Assembly: GCA_963682175.1 (NCBI GenBank)
Contig: OY821774.1
Location: 41,616,201-41,680,200 of the forward strand
Reading direction: 5' to 3'
DNA length: 64,000 nt
Source of the DNA: Triglochin maritima
Lineage: Eukaryota; Streptophyta; Magnoliopsida; Alismatales; Juncaginaceae
The notes beneath the pieces were generated by a model. That model was not told where the DNA came from. It made no database searches and saw only the letters and a program-made list of their open reading frames with translations. Shown piece after piece: positions 43,611-55,290 of this stretch. Positions within the stretch are counted from its first letter, which is position 1; each line of letters begins with the position of its first letter. Both the position numbers and the translations under genes were made by a program.

Positions 43611-44414
43611 ATGACACTAATGTGGATATAGATGAGTGTTAAGGGCTTTTGTATCCTATATGGAAATGCTACCAATCAACTATATATATATATTTATAGG
43701 AAATAACATGGCTATGAGTCACTTATAGCCATCTTGGCTATGGGGCTTTATGTTTAGTATTTTTAAAAATATAATATATATATATTATATGAAATTCAAT
43801 GAATAAAAGACATGTCAAGTAACCTCTATAAATTGAGATTCTTATTGGACAAATATGAAACAATATGCTTATCTCCAACTAATAATGATCGCTACACTGT
43901 TGGATTAACTTAACTAAAGTTATCGAAGCCCAAAATGCTATAGTATGTGATAGCGGATGACCTTTATAAATTCAAACCTTTGCCTTAAACTTCACTAAAT
44001 TCAACTCCAAAAGCTTGTTGGCCAGAGCATCACAAAGAGAAGGTGACATGCATGAAGTTAAGATCTCATGTTTATTAGGCTAGGTAACTAGAGAAAACAA
44101 AACAAAGGGAAGCAAGGTAGCATCTAACCTGCAATACGTGAGATACAATAGGAAAACGTTCGGTGAAATTACCATATCTTGATAGGACCCAACAACAACA
44201 ACAAATAAAATCACGTTACATTCCAAAAGAAAGTACAAGAAAATAATGTTCAAAACAAATTAAAATCGATTAACATAGGAATATGCAAAAAGAAACCAAC
44301 GTTCATTTTTCTATCTAAAATAGGTAATACATACAAGTAACTATTCCAATAACTAATGAGAAGGCCATAGTTAAGCTAATAAGTACTTGTACGACTAATG
44401 ACTATTTAAACGAT
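43611..44414. other. Intergenic DNA between the two SINE-like copies
   Basis: AT-rich. A (TA)n tract lies near 43681-43692. No gene recognised. Confidence 0.35.
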
Positions 44415-44572
44415 TTGCATTTCTTATCTATTGTGAAATCGCAGACGGTCAGTTACACTTCGCATCACTGGGTCAATTGGAAAAAAAACGTCATTGTTTT
44501 ACAGTGGTATGGTTGCGTACCCCCTGCACCTCTTTTGAGGCGCTGGGGTAATGTTGATGAAGTACTTCTACA
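44415..44572 (+). mobile_element. SINE-like 3' portion, copy 2
   Basis: Diverged copy of 43440-43610 in the same orientation: TTGTGAAATCGCAGACGGTC, GGGTCAATTGGAAA, GGTTGCGTACCCCC, GGCGCTGGGGTAATGTTG. The head is likewise missing. The shared upstream words suggest both copies may come from one local duplication. Confidence 0.45.
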
Positions 44573-44684
44573 ACCAATGGTAAGAGAATCATACACTATA
44601 TGAGTAAGAAAACCTTCACAATATTATGTCTAATAATAACATGTATAATTAAGAAAAAAGAATTATACAATAGGTGTACGCAAA

Positions 44685-46086
44685 CTTTTAGATTGTTAAA
44701 TTCCCAACATCTTTAAGGGTGACCTTCAGAAACTCTATAACATCATCTATACAACCATTTAGGCAAAGCTCATTTAAAATTATTGTGCTAGGTTTATCAT
44801 CTATGATCTCCCCCGTGCTTGTAGCGTGGTGTATAGCTCCATTGCCTCGATTACTCTTCCAACCTTCACTAACAAATGTAACAAGGTGTTGTACGTGATA
44901 TCATTATTTTTCATCTCCTCTAGCAATACTTTCACCTCATCGACTCTTCCAAGGCAAAGAAGTTTATTTATTACAGGGTCAAAAGTGACGGTGTTCAGTC
45001 ACAAACCCATACTATACACCTTGTTAAGCCATGCTAGGGCTTCTTCGACATTTTTGTTCTTGCAGTACCCATTGATCAAGACGCTAGATGTCTGACACAA
45101 GCCCTTTTAAAGTTATGGACTTAAAAAGTAGCATTGTGTCGGCCATCCGATTAGCAAGACAATATCCATGCATCTATGTGTTATGAGAAATTATGTCAGA
45201 TGTGTGCCATTTTTCATCCATTGAACTAAAAATCATTTGTGCTTTATTGATTTTTTGTTGCATAATAATCCTACTAAAATGTTGAAGGTTACCTCGTTAG
45301 GTACAAGCCCTTGACTTGCCATTCTATTGAAAATCTCAATCGCTTCCTTCCAACAATCTGCCTTGAAATGTGCCTCAATAAGACTAGTATAAGTGACAAC
45401 ATTGGGGGAACCACCATTCTTGCTCATATCCTCAAAAAGCGTGATAGCTCTAGCCATTTGTCCTTGTCCGCAATATCCATTAATAAGGGTATTATAAGTG
45501 ACAACATCGGGTGCAACATCATTCTTGCTCATCTCCTCAAAAAGTGTTAAGAGCTCTAACCATTTGTCCTTGTTTGAAGTATCCATGAATGAAGCAACTA
45601 TAAGTAACAACATCGGGTGCAACACCATTCTCGTTCATCTTCTCAAAAAGTCCGAGAGCAAAGACCATCTAGTAAGGTATTGAACACCACCAGGTTGGGG
45701 GAATTCCCAGCACGTTTGAGCATGTTCCCGAAGTATCCGAATCCGACATCGGGGATGCGACGGCAGAATTTGATGAGAACGTCGTAGGTGATGTGAGTGG
45801 TAGAGATAAGACCGGGCGACATCATTTTGTTGTAGAGAGAGAGTACGGCTTTGGGTTGTTTGGATGACTTGAGGATGGCATTGAAGAGCATGGTGAAGGT
45901 AACAATAATTGTGGATGAAGTGGTGTCCTTGATGAGTTGGAGGAATTTGTTGAACAATTGGCATGCTTCGGGCAGAAGGAGCAGTTTCGAAGATCCGTTC
46001 TTGGTGGTGCATCGTTCCCTGACGTACTTCTCGAGTGGATGGATTGGAAGAGCAGCACCAGCACAAATCCTCTTCTTCATCACCAT
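44685..46086 (-). pseudogene. Decayed RFL-type PPR gene
   Basis: ATG 46086 opens a 147-codon frame (MVMKKRICAG ... HPLEKYVRERCTTKNG ... LLDGLCSRTF) homologous to the N-terminus of the intact neighbour, then stops at 45643. Downstream, shifted frames keep PPR repeats: NDVAPDVVTYNTLINGY and GSPNVVTYTSLIEAHF (45240-45550), INGYCKNKNVEEALAWLNK (about 45020-45085), and a C-terminal part with GRVIEAMELYTTLQARG (to about 44700). Frameshifts, an internal stop and loss of several repeats mark it as a pseudogene. It lies 55 bp from the stop of the intact copy, in tandem and same orientation. Confidence 0.88.
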
Positions 46087-46140
46087 TACTATTTGCTGAT
46101 GTTAGTAAGAGGATTGTACGTTGGATGTGTATAAATATGA

Positions 46141-48048
46141 TCACTTCGTCACACTCCTACCATCTCTCACGCCTTCCATAAATTCCACGGCATCATTTAC
46201 ACATCCATTTAGGACAAGTCCATTCATAATTATGATGCACGCCTCATTATCTAGCACTTCACCACGAGCTTGTAGTACGGTATATAGCTCCTTTGCATCA
46301 GCAACTCTTCCAATCTTGAACAACGCATGTAATACTATGTAAGTGACCTCATTAATTGGGAGACCACGGAGCGGCATTTCCTCAAGCCACTTTATACCCT
46401 CGTTCACATGTCCATTGATACAACCTTTTATCACAATATTGTAGGAGACAACATTTGGTTGGTGACCTTTGGAGACCATATCTTCAAATAGTTTCATCAT
46501 TTCTCCAAACTCGCCGACTTTGCAGTATCCTTCCATTAGTGTATTATAGAGAAATGTATTGACAATTTTCCCAGTCTGAACCATAAGACCAAATATTTCA
46601 TGAGCTTGTTTCGGAATTCCTTGCTTGCAAAGGGCTTCAATCAACACAGTGAAGGTGACAACATTTGGAGAAATCCCACAATTCATCATTTCAAATAAAT
46701 ATTTGATGGCATCATCAAATCTTTCCATTTTGCAAAAGCCACAAATAATGGAAGTGTATGTTGCTACATTTGGAAATATCTCATTATCATTCATCTCTGC
46801 TAGCAAACTTTCTACCTCTTTGACTCTACAAAGACGACAAAGTTCATCTATAATAGAGCTATAAAGGAATACATTAGGTTGCAAACCTGAATTGTACATC
46901 TTATTGAGCCATGATAGAGCCTCATCAACATTTTTGTTTTTGCAATACCCATTGATCAAGATGCTGTAAGAATGAATATCTACCACAAGTCCTTTTGAGG
47001 TTATGAACTCAAAAACTAGCAATGCATCTTTCATCTTACCAACAAGACAATATCCATGCATCAACGTGGTGTAAGTAACCACGTCATGTTCAATCCCTCT
47101 CTGCACCATTGAACTAAATAGCTTTTGTGCATCTTCCATTTTACCTTGCTTGCATAAGATATCCAAAAATATGGAGAATGTTACCTGATTAGGTGAAAGC
47201 CCTTGACTTGTCATCCTCTTAAAAATCTCATCTGCTTCCTTCCAACAACCGGCCTTGTAATACCCATGAATAAGACTAGTGTAAGTCACAACATTTGGTA
47301 CAACTTGATTCCCATCCATCTCCTTGAAAAGCTCAAGTGCTGCATCCATTTGTCCTTGTTTGCAGAGTCCATCAATGATCATGTTATACACATTGACATC
47401 AGGCGAACAGTTGGGATTGTTGCTATTATTCATTTGTTGGAGCATCTGAAGGGCGGTTTGTACATCTCCGCATCTGCAAGCACCCTTGATAAATGATCCA
47501 TAGGTGATGATGTTGGGGGTGATGCCAAAGGCCTCCATTTTCCTAACCAAAGTTATAGCTTCGTCGAACCTGAGTAACGAGCAAAGACCATCGACTAAAG
47601 TAGTGAACACCACTGCGTTGGGGGGATTCCCACCACGTTTGAGCATGTTCCCAAGGTAGCCGAATCCGAGGTCGACGTTGGGGATGCGGCAGCAGGAGTT
47701 GATGAGAATGCCGTAGGTGAAGTGATCGGGAGAGATACAGTCGGATGACGACAACATCATCATGCGGTTGTAGAGAGAAAGGACGGCTTTGGGTTGTTTA
47801 CATGACTTGAGGACGGCGTTGAAGAGCATGTTGAAGGTGACGATAAGGGTGGATGAAATCTTCGTATCCTTGATGCGTCGAAGCAACTGGTCGAACAGTT
47901 GGCGTGCTTCGGGCAGAAGGAGTGGTTTTGACTGTGATTTAGAGGCTTTACATCGATCCCTGACATACTTCTCGAGTGGATGGAGATGGAGAGGAAGAGG
48001 AACAACAGCAGCAACAACAAATCCGTTTCCTCGATTCCTCTTCGCCAT
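46141..48048 (-). CDS. Restorer-of-fertility-like P-class pentatricopeptide repeat protein
   Basis: Intronless, 635 aa from ATG 48048 (an upstream GTG is not used). The N-terminus is basic and short (MAKRNRGNGFVVAAVVP), compatible with organelle targeting though not a strong transit peptide. From about residue 60, 35-residue PPR motifs run almost to the end, for example NVVTYTSLIHGYYKAG, DVVTYTTLMHGYCLVGK, NVATYTSIICGFCKMERF and NVVTFTVLIEALCKQG; I estimate about 14-15. Motif spacing and wording match the RFL clade, whose members bind mitochondrial RNAs and include fertility restorers in cytoplasmic male sterility. Only P-type motifs; no E or DYW tail. It is flanked by two broken paralogues on the same strand, the tandem arrangement usual for RFL loci. 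Confidence 0.93.
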   Translation of the reverse strand: MAKRNRGNGFVVAAVVPLPLHLHPLEKYVRDRCKASKSQSKPLLLPEARQLFDQLLRRIKDTKISSTLIVTFNMLFNAVLKSCKQPKAVLSLYNRMMMLSSSDCISPDHFTYGILINSCCRIPNVDLGFGYLGNMLKRGGNPPNAVVFTTLVDGLCSLLRFDEAITLVRKMEAFGITPNIITYGSFIKGACRCGDVQTALQMLQQMNNSNNPNCSPDVNVYNMIIDGLCKQGQMDAALELFKEMDGNQVVPNVVTYTSLIHGYYKAGCWKEADEIFKRMTSQGLSPNQVTFSIFLDILCKQGKMEDAQKLFSSMVQRGIEHDVVTYTTLMHGYCLVGKMKDALLVFEFITSKGLVVDIHSYSILINGYCKNKNVDEALSWLNKMYNSGLQPNVFLYSSIIDELCRLCRVKEVESLLAEMNDNEIFPNVATYTSIICGFCKMERFDDAIKYLFEMMNCGISPNVVTFTVLIEALCKQGIPKQAHEIFGLMVQTGKIVNTFLYNTLMEGYCKVGEFGEMMKLFEDMVSKGHQPNVVSYNIVIKGCINGHVNEGIKWLEEMPLRGLPINEVTYIVLHALFKIGRVADAKELYTVLQARGEVLDNEACIIIMNGLVLNGCVNDAVEFMEGVRDGRSVTK

Positions 48049-50041
48049 CACCTACTACTGCGATGCAAATCTTCTCGGAAGGGAGATTTTAGATTTTTAG
48101 TTTGGAGTCAAGACTCCACTCGGGGACTCAACAATCGGGTCGGATTCTCAATTCGGTCTTGTCCGTCCGATGGAACCAAATTCAATCCAATGGTGCTTAA
48201 ACAGTTAAACTGGAGTTGCTGGTTTTTTGTTTTCTTTTTTCCAAATATATGGGTCACAAATTTTCCCAAAGGCCTAAATGTTGTAGGCTTTCCCGGTCAA
48301 TGTGGGACGAGCAAAAGCAGCAATTTTCCTGCAAGGGAGAAATACTTTTTATGTTATCTTGAAATGCCCAAAGCAAGTGGAAGCTTTATAGCTTGGCATT
48401 CCAGATTGTTGATTAGCTTTTATGGCGGATGTTTTCGATTTGACAATAGATCATGTTTTAGAGCGATGAGGTACATTTTGTAAATTATCGAGAAATATAC
48501 CCCAAAATTAGGTGGAAGTGGTGATGTTGTTCTTTACTGCATTTTGCTGAGTATTTGAGTACTTTGTGTGTGTTTCAATTTGTTCTCGAGTAGGAAGTTG
48601 TCAGTTCTAAATCGAGCACGACATTTTGAAGCAAAGCAGAAGTAATGGATAAATCCTCTTATAAGATCTGAAACAATTAATTGTGTGTTGGCTTTTAGAG
48701 TTCCAACCATCTTTAAAGATTATGCATCCTTCGTGATTCTGAGGTTGTGTTATGTTACTATATACTCTTTTAATTATAATTTTTGGGTTGGAATTTTTTT
48801 TAACTTCTTCCTCAAGAATATTATGTATTATTATTACACATCAATAATAATGTTACGTTTAAAATAAATTTTTAGTCAAATCAAAATGATACACTTTTAC
48901 CTATATATGAAATATTAAATTAAGCATGATAATAATATGGGAGAAAATAATTTTGGATGCTTAACGTCCCTTACTAAGAAATTGATTATTTTTGTATGTT
49001 TGAAATATATTTTTCCTATCACCGTGCTTTAATGCAAGTGATAACTAACATTGTTTGTTTTGGTCATGGATAAAATTCAAGCCGGCTACAACAATATTAT
49101 TCACGTTAATTACCAAAATATCACAAGTCATAATATTTTATAATTTGACATGTGTAACATGTAATTTAGCTATATGCATGCTAGATGAAATTACACTATC
49201 TAGTTTTACATATCATTTATGTATGTTTAATGAGACAATTACCATGTTAATTTCTATTAGACGTCAGTATGCTAGATTTCACTTAATTTTTTATTAACAT
49301 TTTAATGCAATAATATGATTTCTGGTAAAGACCTATTTTATAAAATTTGAAAAAATTGCACTGCACAAATATGTTATATTTTTCGTAGGATTTGATGCAA
49401 TATTGTTCTAGCTGGACCCAAACTCAAAAAACAATGAAATGTAAAAGACAACTTCACATAACCAAAAGGTAAGTAGAACAGCAAATATGAATGTCATCAA
49501 TAGTAACCATAGGATGGGGATCCAAAGACAGTCACAATTTTCCATTCAACAATATATTTATTTTTAAGTAATTTTTTTTATAAATGACCAAACATCATAC
49601 TTTCCCTCGAGGAGACTCTTATAGGTATGAAATCGTTGTCGGCTTAGGATATGGGCTAGATAATTAGGTTCAAACCACGAGACTATAGAAGTCAGACACG
49701 AGAATTAAATTTGAAATCTCAATGCTGGATATAACCATCATATTTGCCACTGTCATAACTTCCTTCTCATAATTAACTCCAGTACAGATTCATATTTTCG
49801 CTATTATTGACTACAGTGGTCGACTTAATCACCAACTGTTAATTAAGATAAAGAAAATTAACTTAGATGCTAAAAATTCACGTTGGTCACAGAGTTTTAA
49901 GTTGAAGTCCGATTCAAAAAAAGCAAAATGTAAATAAAATTCAACACATCAAACTTATTCCACGCAGAAATTATTGATCAACCAAATGACATCCGTAGAA
50001 ATCTGCAAATGTACCAGAAATCTAAGGAATAAATCAATGAT
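48049..50041. other. Intergenic DNA between RFL copies
   Basis: AT-rich. The part next to 48050 should hold the promoter of the intact PPR gene (minus strand). No other gene, RNA gene or element boundary recognised. Confidence 0.4.
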
Positions 50042-50638
50042 CTAAACAAACTCTACAGAAAACTGCACTAAATAAACATACATAACTGCACTAAATAAAC
50101 ATACATAGGTGATGAAGTTACGGGTGAAGCCAAAGGACTCCATTTTCCTAACCAATGTCACAGAGTCATCAAACCTGGATGCGGAGCAAATACCATCTAG
50201 TAAGGTATTGAACACCACTAGGTCAGGGGGATTCCCACCACGTTTGAGCATGTTCCCAAGGTAGCCGAATCCGAGGTCGACGTTGGGGATGCGGCAGCAG
50301 GAGTTGATGAGAACGCCATAGGTGACGTGAGTGGGAGAGATACAGTCGGATGACGACAACATCATCATGCGGTTGTAGAGAGAAAGGACGGCTTTGGGTT
50401 GTTTACATGACTTGAGGACGGCGGTGAAGAGCATGTTGAAGGTGATGATAACGGTAGGAGTTTTTTTATCTAGAGCAAGCAATTGGTCGAACAGTTGGTG
50501 GGCTTCGGGCAGAAGGAGTGGTTTCGAAGATCCACCGTTCTTGGTGGTGCATCTTTCCCTGACGTACTTCTCGAGTGGATGGAGTGGAGGAAGGACAAAT
50601 TCAGCAGAAGCACGGCCATTCCTGATCATGTTTCTCAT
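50042..50638 (-). pseudogene. Truncated RFL-type PPR copy (N-terminal part only)
   Basis: From ATG 50638 (MRNMIRNGRASAEF) about 198 aa run through HPLEKYVRERCTTKNGG, KSCKQPKAVLSLYNRMMM and GFGYLGNMLKRGGNPP, nearly identical to the intact gene. After SFGFTRNFITYVCLF the homology ends. The last codons fall in a duplicated 24-bp word (TATGTATGTTTATTTAGTGC...) at about 50063-50110, followed by a stop. With only three or four PPR motifs it is unlikely to work as a normal RFL protein, although a short product could be made. It keeps a full-length-like start and open frame up to the break. Confidence 0.85.
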
Positions 50639-51064
50639 ACGTACAGATTCTGCTTTAAAGTTCACACAATGGTTTTGGAGGAGAGTCGGAATAAGAGTGA
50701 ACTAACAAAGGGATTCCACTCACTGACTCACACGTATCGGTCATGTGCTCCCTACTTTTCATCTAGTCTGTTTGGTTTTTGTTGATTTTGAAAGTGATTT
50801 TTTTTATTTTTTGGATAGCACCATTTCTCGAGGGTGACTATTGTATGTCTCTTGTACGTTTTTTTGCTAATAATTAAATAAAATTTATACTTTAAAAAAA
50901 GTCATTTTTCCAGGGTCAAGTTGGTGTATGAGAAAACATATTAGCCATCTTTGTTTTTCTCAAAACCTAGGGAGCGGTGAAAGAAATATTATAAGTCGGT
51001 TGAAGAATTAAAATGAACACTTAAAACAATTGGGTTTAATGAAGCTTTTGAAAGTCACATGAGG
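50639..51064. other. Intergenic DNA upstream of the truncated PPR copy
   Basis: Nothing recognised beyond the expected promoter side of the truncated copy. Confidence 0.35.
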
Positions 51065-51562
51065 TGTAAGTCGGGCGGGATGACACAGATTTTGGTCCAC
51101 CGCTACCCGTTCTACCTAAGTTAAGCGGTATGTCGGGTGGGTCAAAAATAAAGAAATCATTATCCGTCCCGCCTAAGGTTGGACCAGGCGGGGCATGACG
51201 TGTTATGCAGGTTTGATGAGTTTTTTTAACTTTTTAGATTTTTCCTAAGAAAACTAAAAGAATATTAAAAATTGTGAAATATTAATCACTCACTGCATTT
51301 TTTTGAAAATTGGACGTTTGGTGAGTATTAAGTGGTGACTTGGTACGGTAGGTTAATGATTATGGGTAAAACTGAAACATTAAAATGATTTTGGTATATA
51401 AAAATTTAATAACATATTTGATTTAGGCGGGTTGTGAGACAACCGTAACCCGCCTCGCTTATTAGGTGGGTTATGCAGGTGACGGGTTAGCGGGTAAGAT
51501 TTTTTTATCCACTGCCCGCATTAGACATGACATGTTTGCTAATAAAATCCTACCCATTTACC
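51065..51562. mobile_element. GC-rich palindromic MITE, copy 2 (diverged)
   Basis: Left GGTGTAAGTCGGGCGGG, right CCTACCCATTTACCG. Interior words (CCGCTACCCG, GTTAAGCGG, AACCCGCCTCGCTTATTAGG) follow the same order as in 15578-16071, with many C-to-T and G-to-A changes. That pattern suggests an older copy decayed by methylated-cytosine mutation. Confidence 0.6.
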
Positions 51563-51855
51563 GTATATACGAGTCATACTCAGTATCCTTCCTTTTTGTC
51601 ATCTTATTGATTCTACCTCTTATTGTATAATTGAGAATTACAAGTCTAGTTACATAATGTGGACATATTTACCTTAGATAAATGATGTGGAAAAATAATT
51701 CAGAAAGAAAAACCCTACAACAATAGTATGGACGTATTACATTACGTTAATACTACATCCTAGATGTATTCGGTGGCAAACAAATTCGGTAACATCAATT
51801 TATCGTAACCTTTCAAAACAAAAAATAAATAAATCAATTTATCGTGGTGTCCACC

Positions 51856-52780
51856 TAGGCCTGTCAAGTTTGGCTCGGGATCAACGGATCGCTCGATGTT
51901 CGTTCGATTTTGCTCGGATCGTGCTCGACTCGATTACTAACGAGCCGAGCACGAGCAACAATTACCGCTCGACAAACTAAACGAGCCGAGCACGAGCAAA
52001 CCGTGCTCGCTCGATACTCGCTCGATGCTCGACATTCAATTGCTCGTTCGCTCGCTCGTTAAAATACCCAATTGTCATATTTACTATATCCAATTACAAT
52101 TATCCATATTAGGAGGGGGAATTACTATTAACCTCCCGTGGTGAAAATTCAAACCATTCAACCTCACTCACTGTCCAATGCCTTGTCGAGAAGAAGAAGT
52201 CCAACCGACTAACCCACCACCTGACCCAGAACCAAGCACTCCCTCCCCTCAGCCTCCCGAACCTAATAGCCCCATAGAAAACCAACCACGCCACAAGCGC
52301 AAACGCGGTAGCGAACAGAAACACGGCTTGCGACCTCGTTGACCGTCGGATCCCCTCGACCTCAAACACGCTCCACCACACCGACGACTCGTCGACGAGT
52401 GAGGATTTGACCTCAAAATTGCCGACGGAGGGGAGGGTGAAGAGGACGCATCGGCCAACCGAGAGGAAGTGTCTAGGGTTGCAAGAGCAGAGGGTGGTGT
52501 TGTAGCGGATGGGGTTGGCTGGATATGGTGGGTCCATCGTCGGAGATTAGGGTTTTCCAGTGGAGTTTGGGTTTGGAATCGTTTGCTTGCTTTTGGCGTG
52601 GAGGTGTGTGGATCCGAGCAATCGAGTGAGCGAGTGGTTCACGAGCATTAGGCGAGTTGAGCACGGGCATGTTTTTCTTCTCGACTCACTTATCGAGCGA
52701 GCAACGAGCGGGTGAAAATCCTTATCGAGCCACTCTCGATCCGAGTCTGCTCGCTCGATTATGGCTTGTTTACACCCCAA
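51856..52780. mobile_element. hAT-like element with 8-bp target duplication and captured gene fragment
   Basis: Flanked by TGTCCACC at 51848-51855 and 52781-52788, an exact 8-bp duplication as hAT elements make. Ends TAGGCCTGTCAAG and, reversed, TTGGGGTGTAAACAAG are weakly inverted. Subterminal regions on both sides are packed with CTCG/CGAG words. The centre (about 52110-52560) is unlike the ends and contains a coding-looking fragment on the minus strand. No transposase. Confidence 0.8.
52109..52537 (-). pseudogene. Captured gene-like fragment inside the hAT-like element
   Basis: Minus-strand frame of 142 codons, MDPPYPANPIRYNTT..., in a sensible ATG context. Residues about 70-95 (AVFLFATAFALVAWLVFYGA) form one clear membrane segment after a hydrophilic N-terminal region with four Cys. 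I do not recognise the family. The fragment lies wholly between the CTCG-rich ends, so it was probably picked up from a host gene; its last third may run past a former splice site (GGGAGGCTGAGGGGAGG). Confidence 0.5.
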
Positions 52781-52788
52781 TGTCCACC

Positions 52789-54091
52789 AGATCCACTCGT
52801 GTTTCCTCAAAAGGCCGAAAAGCATATTGAGTGGACCCCACCATCTGGCCCCAGTGTCAATGGCGTTTAGGATTTTGATGGTGTTTGGATAGGATAAATA
52901 TGAAAAAAGTGAGGTTTTCTTCTTCTTTTTTGATAGAAAAGTTTAGAAAATAACCAAAAAAGAAAGTGAGAAGTTGAGAATAATTCTTCCATACAAATTG
53001 GCATATCAATTTTCTCTCCAAAAGAGAGAAAGGAAAGAAAATAGTTGTATATTTATTTAGATTCTGAAACCATCCATTATAAGGTCAACTTATAAACTTA
53101 TATTAATCTGTTAGCTTTGTTTTCAAGGTTAGTGTGGTCATTTCACCCTGATACATTTCTTTTATTTTCTCTCCATGTTCTTAAGAAAATAAGAAAAACT
53201 AATATTCTTTCTTATACATCCAAATAAGAAAAAGATATTAATTTGTTCTTATGTATCTCTTCTCTTTTTCTTGATATTTTTCTTTTCTCTCTATAATTTC
53301 TATCCAAAGACACCGTAAGTTACAAAAAGCGTCTAAAGTCAAGGTCCTTCAAGGAAACATATCTACCAACAAATAAAGAAAACCATGTTATCTCATTATT
53401 TTCTCCAGTCGATGCTTCATAAAGAAATTAAATTACCATTAATTGTTTGTTGTTATGAAACATATGATAAATAGAAAGAAATTGAAAAAAAATGCAAGAC
53501 AATAGGTAAATACGTATATAAGAAATCTTCATTATATTATGTGTACATCAAATTCCAGCTTAGACTCCTATATATAGGGCTCCAATTCTCAATAAATTAC
53601 AACATATAAATGAGAAAGTTACGTCAACATAAACTAGTCTAACTTAACAACACTAATTCACATGAACTCTTAAGAGTTTTAGAAGGTTATACTTGAGATT
53701 AAACTATTTGGAGATCATATAATATAATGTGCTTTGGGGCTATGGACATTCACATAAATATATCAATTCATAAAAATTGTTAAATAATTTCTTAAATAAT
53801 TCATTTTAATCATCCCAAAAACGAAATTGGATGAGCAAGCAACTAATTGATTATACGATCGATTTCTTTCTTATTCGGCTGCAAAAGGAAATAGAACCTA
53901 ACATAATAATTCTTCCTTTTTATTTTTCGGAAAAAGGAAATGGATGAACAAGCAATTAATTATACGAGTTGTTTCTGATCTGGCGGAGTCAAAGAATATA
54001 ATTTATTTAGATTGCGAATTCAGATTCATGGTCTATAAATTGCCGATTAAGCACTCGAACCTTTTGTGGAAGCAGATTTGAGAGTGCAACG
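52789..54091. other. AT-rich intergenic DNA
   Basis: No gene recognised. A TATA-like TCTATAAATT at 54032-54041 lies about 55 bp before the ATG at 54092 and may be a core promoter for the small open frame there. Confidence 0.4.
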
Positions 54092-54253
54092 ATGAAAAGA
54101 ACGTCTCAAATCTCGCTTTTTTTGTTTTTTGCTTGTGTCCATTTTGGTGTTAACAACAGGTTTTGTATGAATTTATATGTACTTAGTCTCGTAAATAATT
54201 TCTGTTTCTTTCTGTTACATCACAATTCTTTTGGTTTGTATCATTTTAACTAA
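54092..54253 (+). CDS. Small candidate secreted peptide, or first exon encoding a signal peptide
   Basis: ATG 54092 opens MKRTSQISLFLFFACVHFGVNN: two basic residues, a ~14-residue hydrophobic core and small residues after it, a textbook signal peptide. As an unspliced frame it ends after 53 codons. GTATGA at 54162 or GTTTTG at 54158 could be a donor, with an acceptor TGCAG at 54271. Splicing GTATGA to that acceptor would continue the protein as CGKLHEVQENLGEKHRSS... A TATA-like box lies ~55 bp upstream. Family unknown; a small signalling-peptide precursor is possible, but a chance open frame is not excluded. Confidence 0.3.
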   Translation: MKRTSQISLFLFFACVHFGVNNRFCMNLYVLSLVNNFCFFLLHHNSFGLYHFN

Positions 54254-55042
54254 AGAAATACGTACATGCAGGTGGAAAACTGCATGAGGTGCAAGAAAAT
54301 TTAGGTGAGAAACATCGTAGTTCCACGCTATTAATTTTGATTCCTAATGTTTTAGAATACACAAGCAAGGTGTAACAAAAATGGTTAAGTTAAAGTCGAG
54401 GTTGAAGCCCAACCCAACATTCTTAGTCGATTTTTCTTCATGTGATTGTTGCACTTTTGTCGGTCCTTATTGTGCTGCAAGCTAATGTGTCGAGAGAAAA
54501 AAATTAGTTATGAAAAAGATTCAAGTTCTAACCGTTAATTTTGACATGGTCTTGAGCTTTAATTCCAGTCCTATATGTGTTTGTGGGATGTGTTATAAGT
54601 ATGTTTTGTAATATCTCCTCGTCTTAGAAGAACATGTCTTCTCAATCATTAATGGTATGTGATCGATCGTTTGAAAGAAACTTCTTGGTTCAAAACAAAT
54701 TGGTATATCGTTTTCCAACGAGTAAAGTTATCATTTTCCAACGAGTGAGGTTTGTAGGCACGAAGATATTATATTATTCCCACTATGGTAGGATCGATTG
54801 GATAGATTGAATTTGATTAATTTACAGCGATCGATTAATAAAGTAAAAGAAAAGTGGGTCTGAAAGTCAGAGATCGAATGAGAGAGACATTATTTTACGT
54901 ACTCTTTTTCTACAAAATTAGGAATTTTGGCTAGGAGTATTGGAATTAAGGGCAACCAAAAAAATATTCATTTGGGGTTTGATATGGGCTCTAATTTGGA
55001 GTACAGTTTGGAGACTAATTGACAATTTTATCAATAAAATAA
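54254..55042. other. Intergenic DNA downstream of the small peptide frame
   Basis: May hold further exons of the small gene (for example GTGGAAAACTGC from 54272). Otherwise nothing recognised. Confidence 0.3.
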
Positions 55043-55290
55043 CTGAACTGTTATTTATCATCGGAAACTATTTAAATCGGCACAACCAATTATCATTTTG
55101 CCCTTCTGTCATTTTTACTTATATAACTCTTCATTTCACTCTCTTAACACCACTCTCTCTTCATATTACACTCATATTCACCCAAAAGCATGTATCGGAT
55201 GCCCGGAAAAGAGTCAGCGGACGCCTTGGTCTACTCGAATCTGGTAAAATGTCTTGTTTACCTTTTGTATATTTTAAATAAAAAAATTTG
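55043..55290 (+). mobile_element. MSRRP-exon family, left-half remnant
   Basis: TGAACTGTTATTTATCATCGG starts the left inverted repeat. The mini-exon near 55190 has lost its first codon pattern (ATGTATCGGATGCCCGG) but keeps KESADALVYSNL followed by a GTAAAA donor. The right half is absent. Confidence 0.6.
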
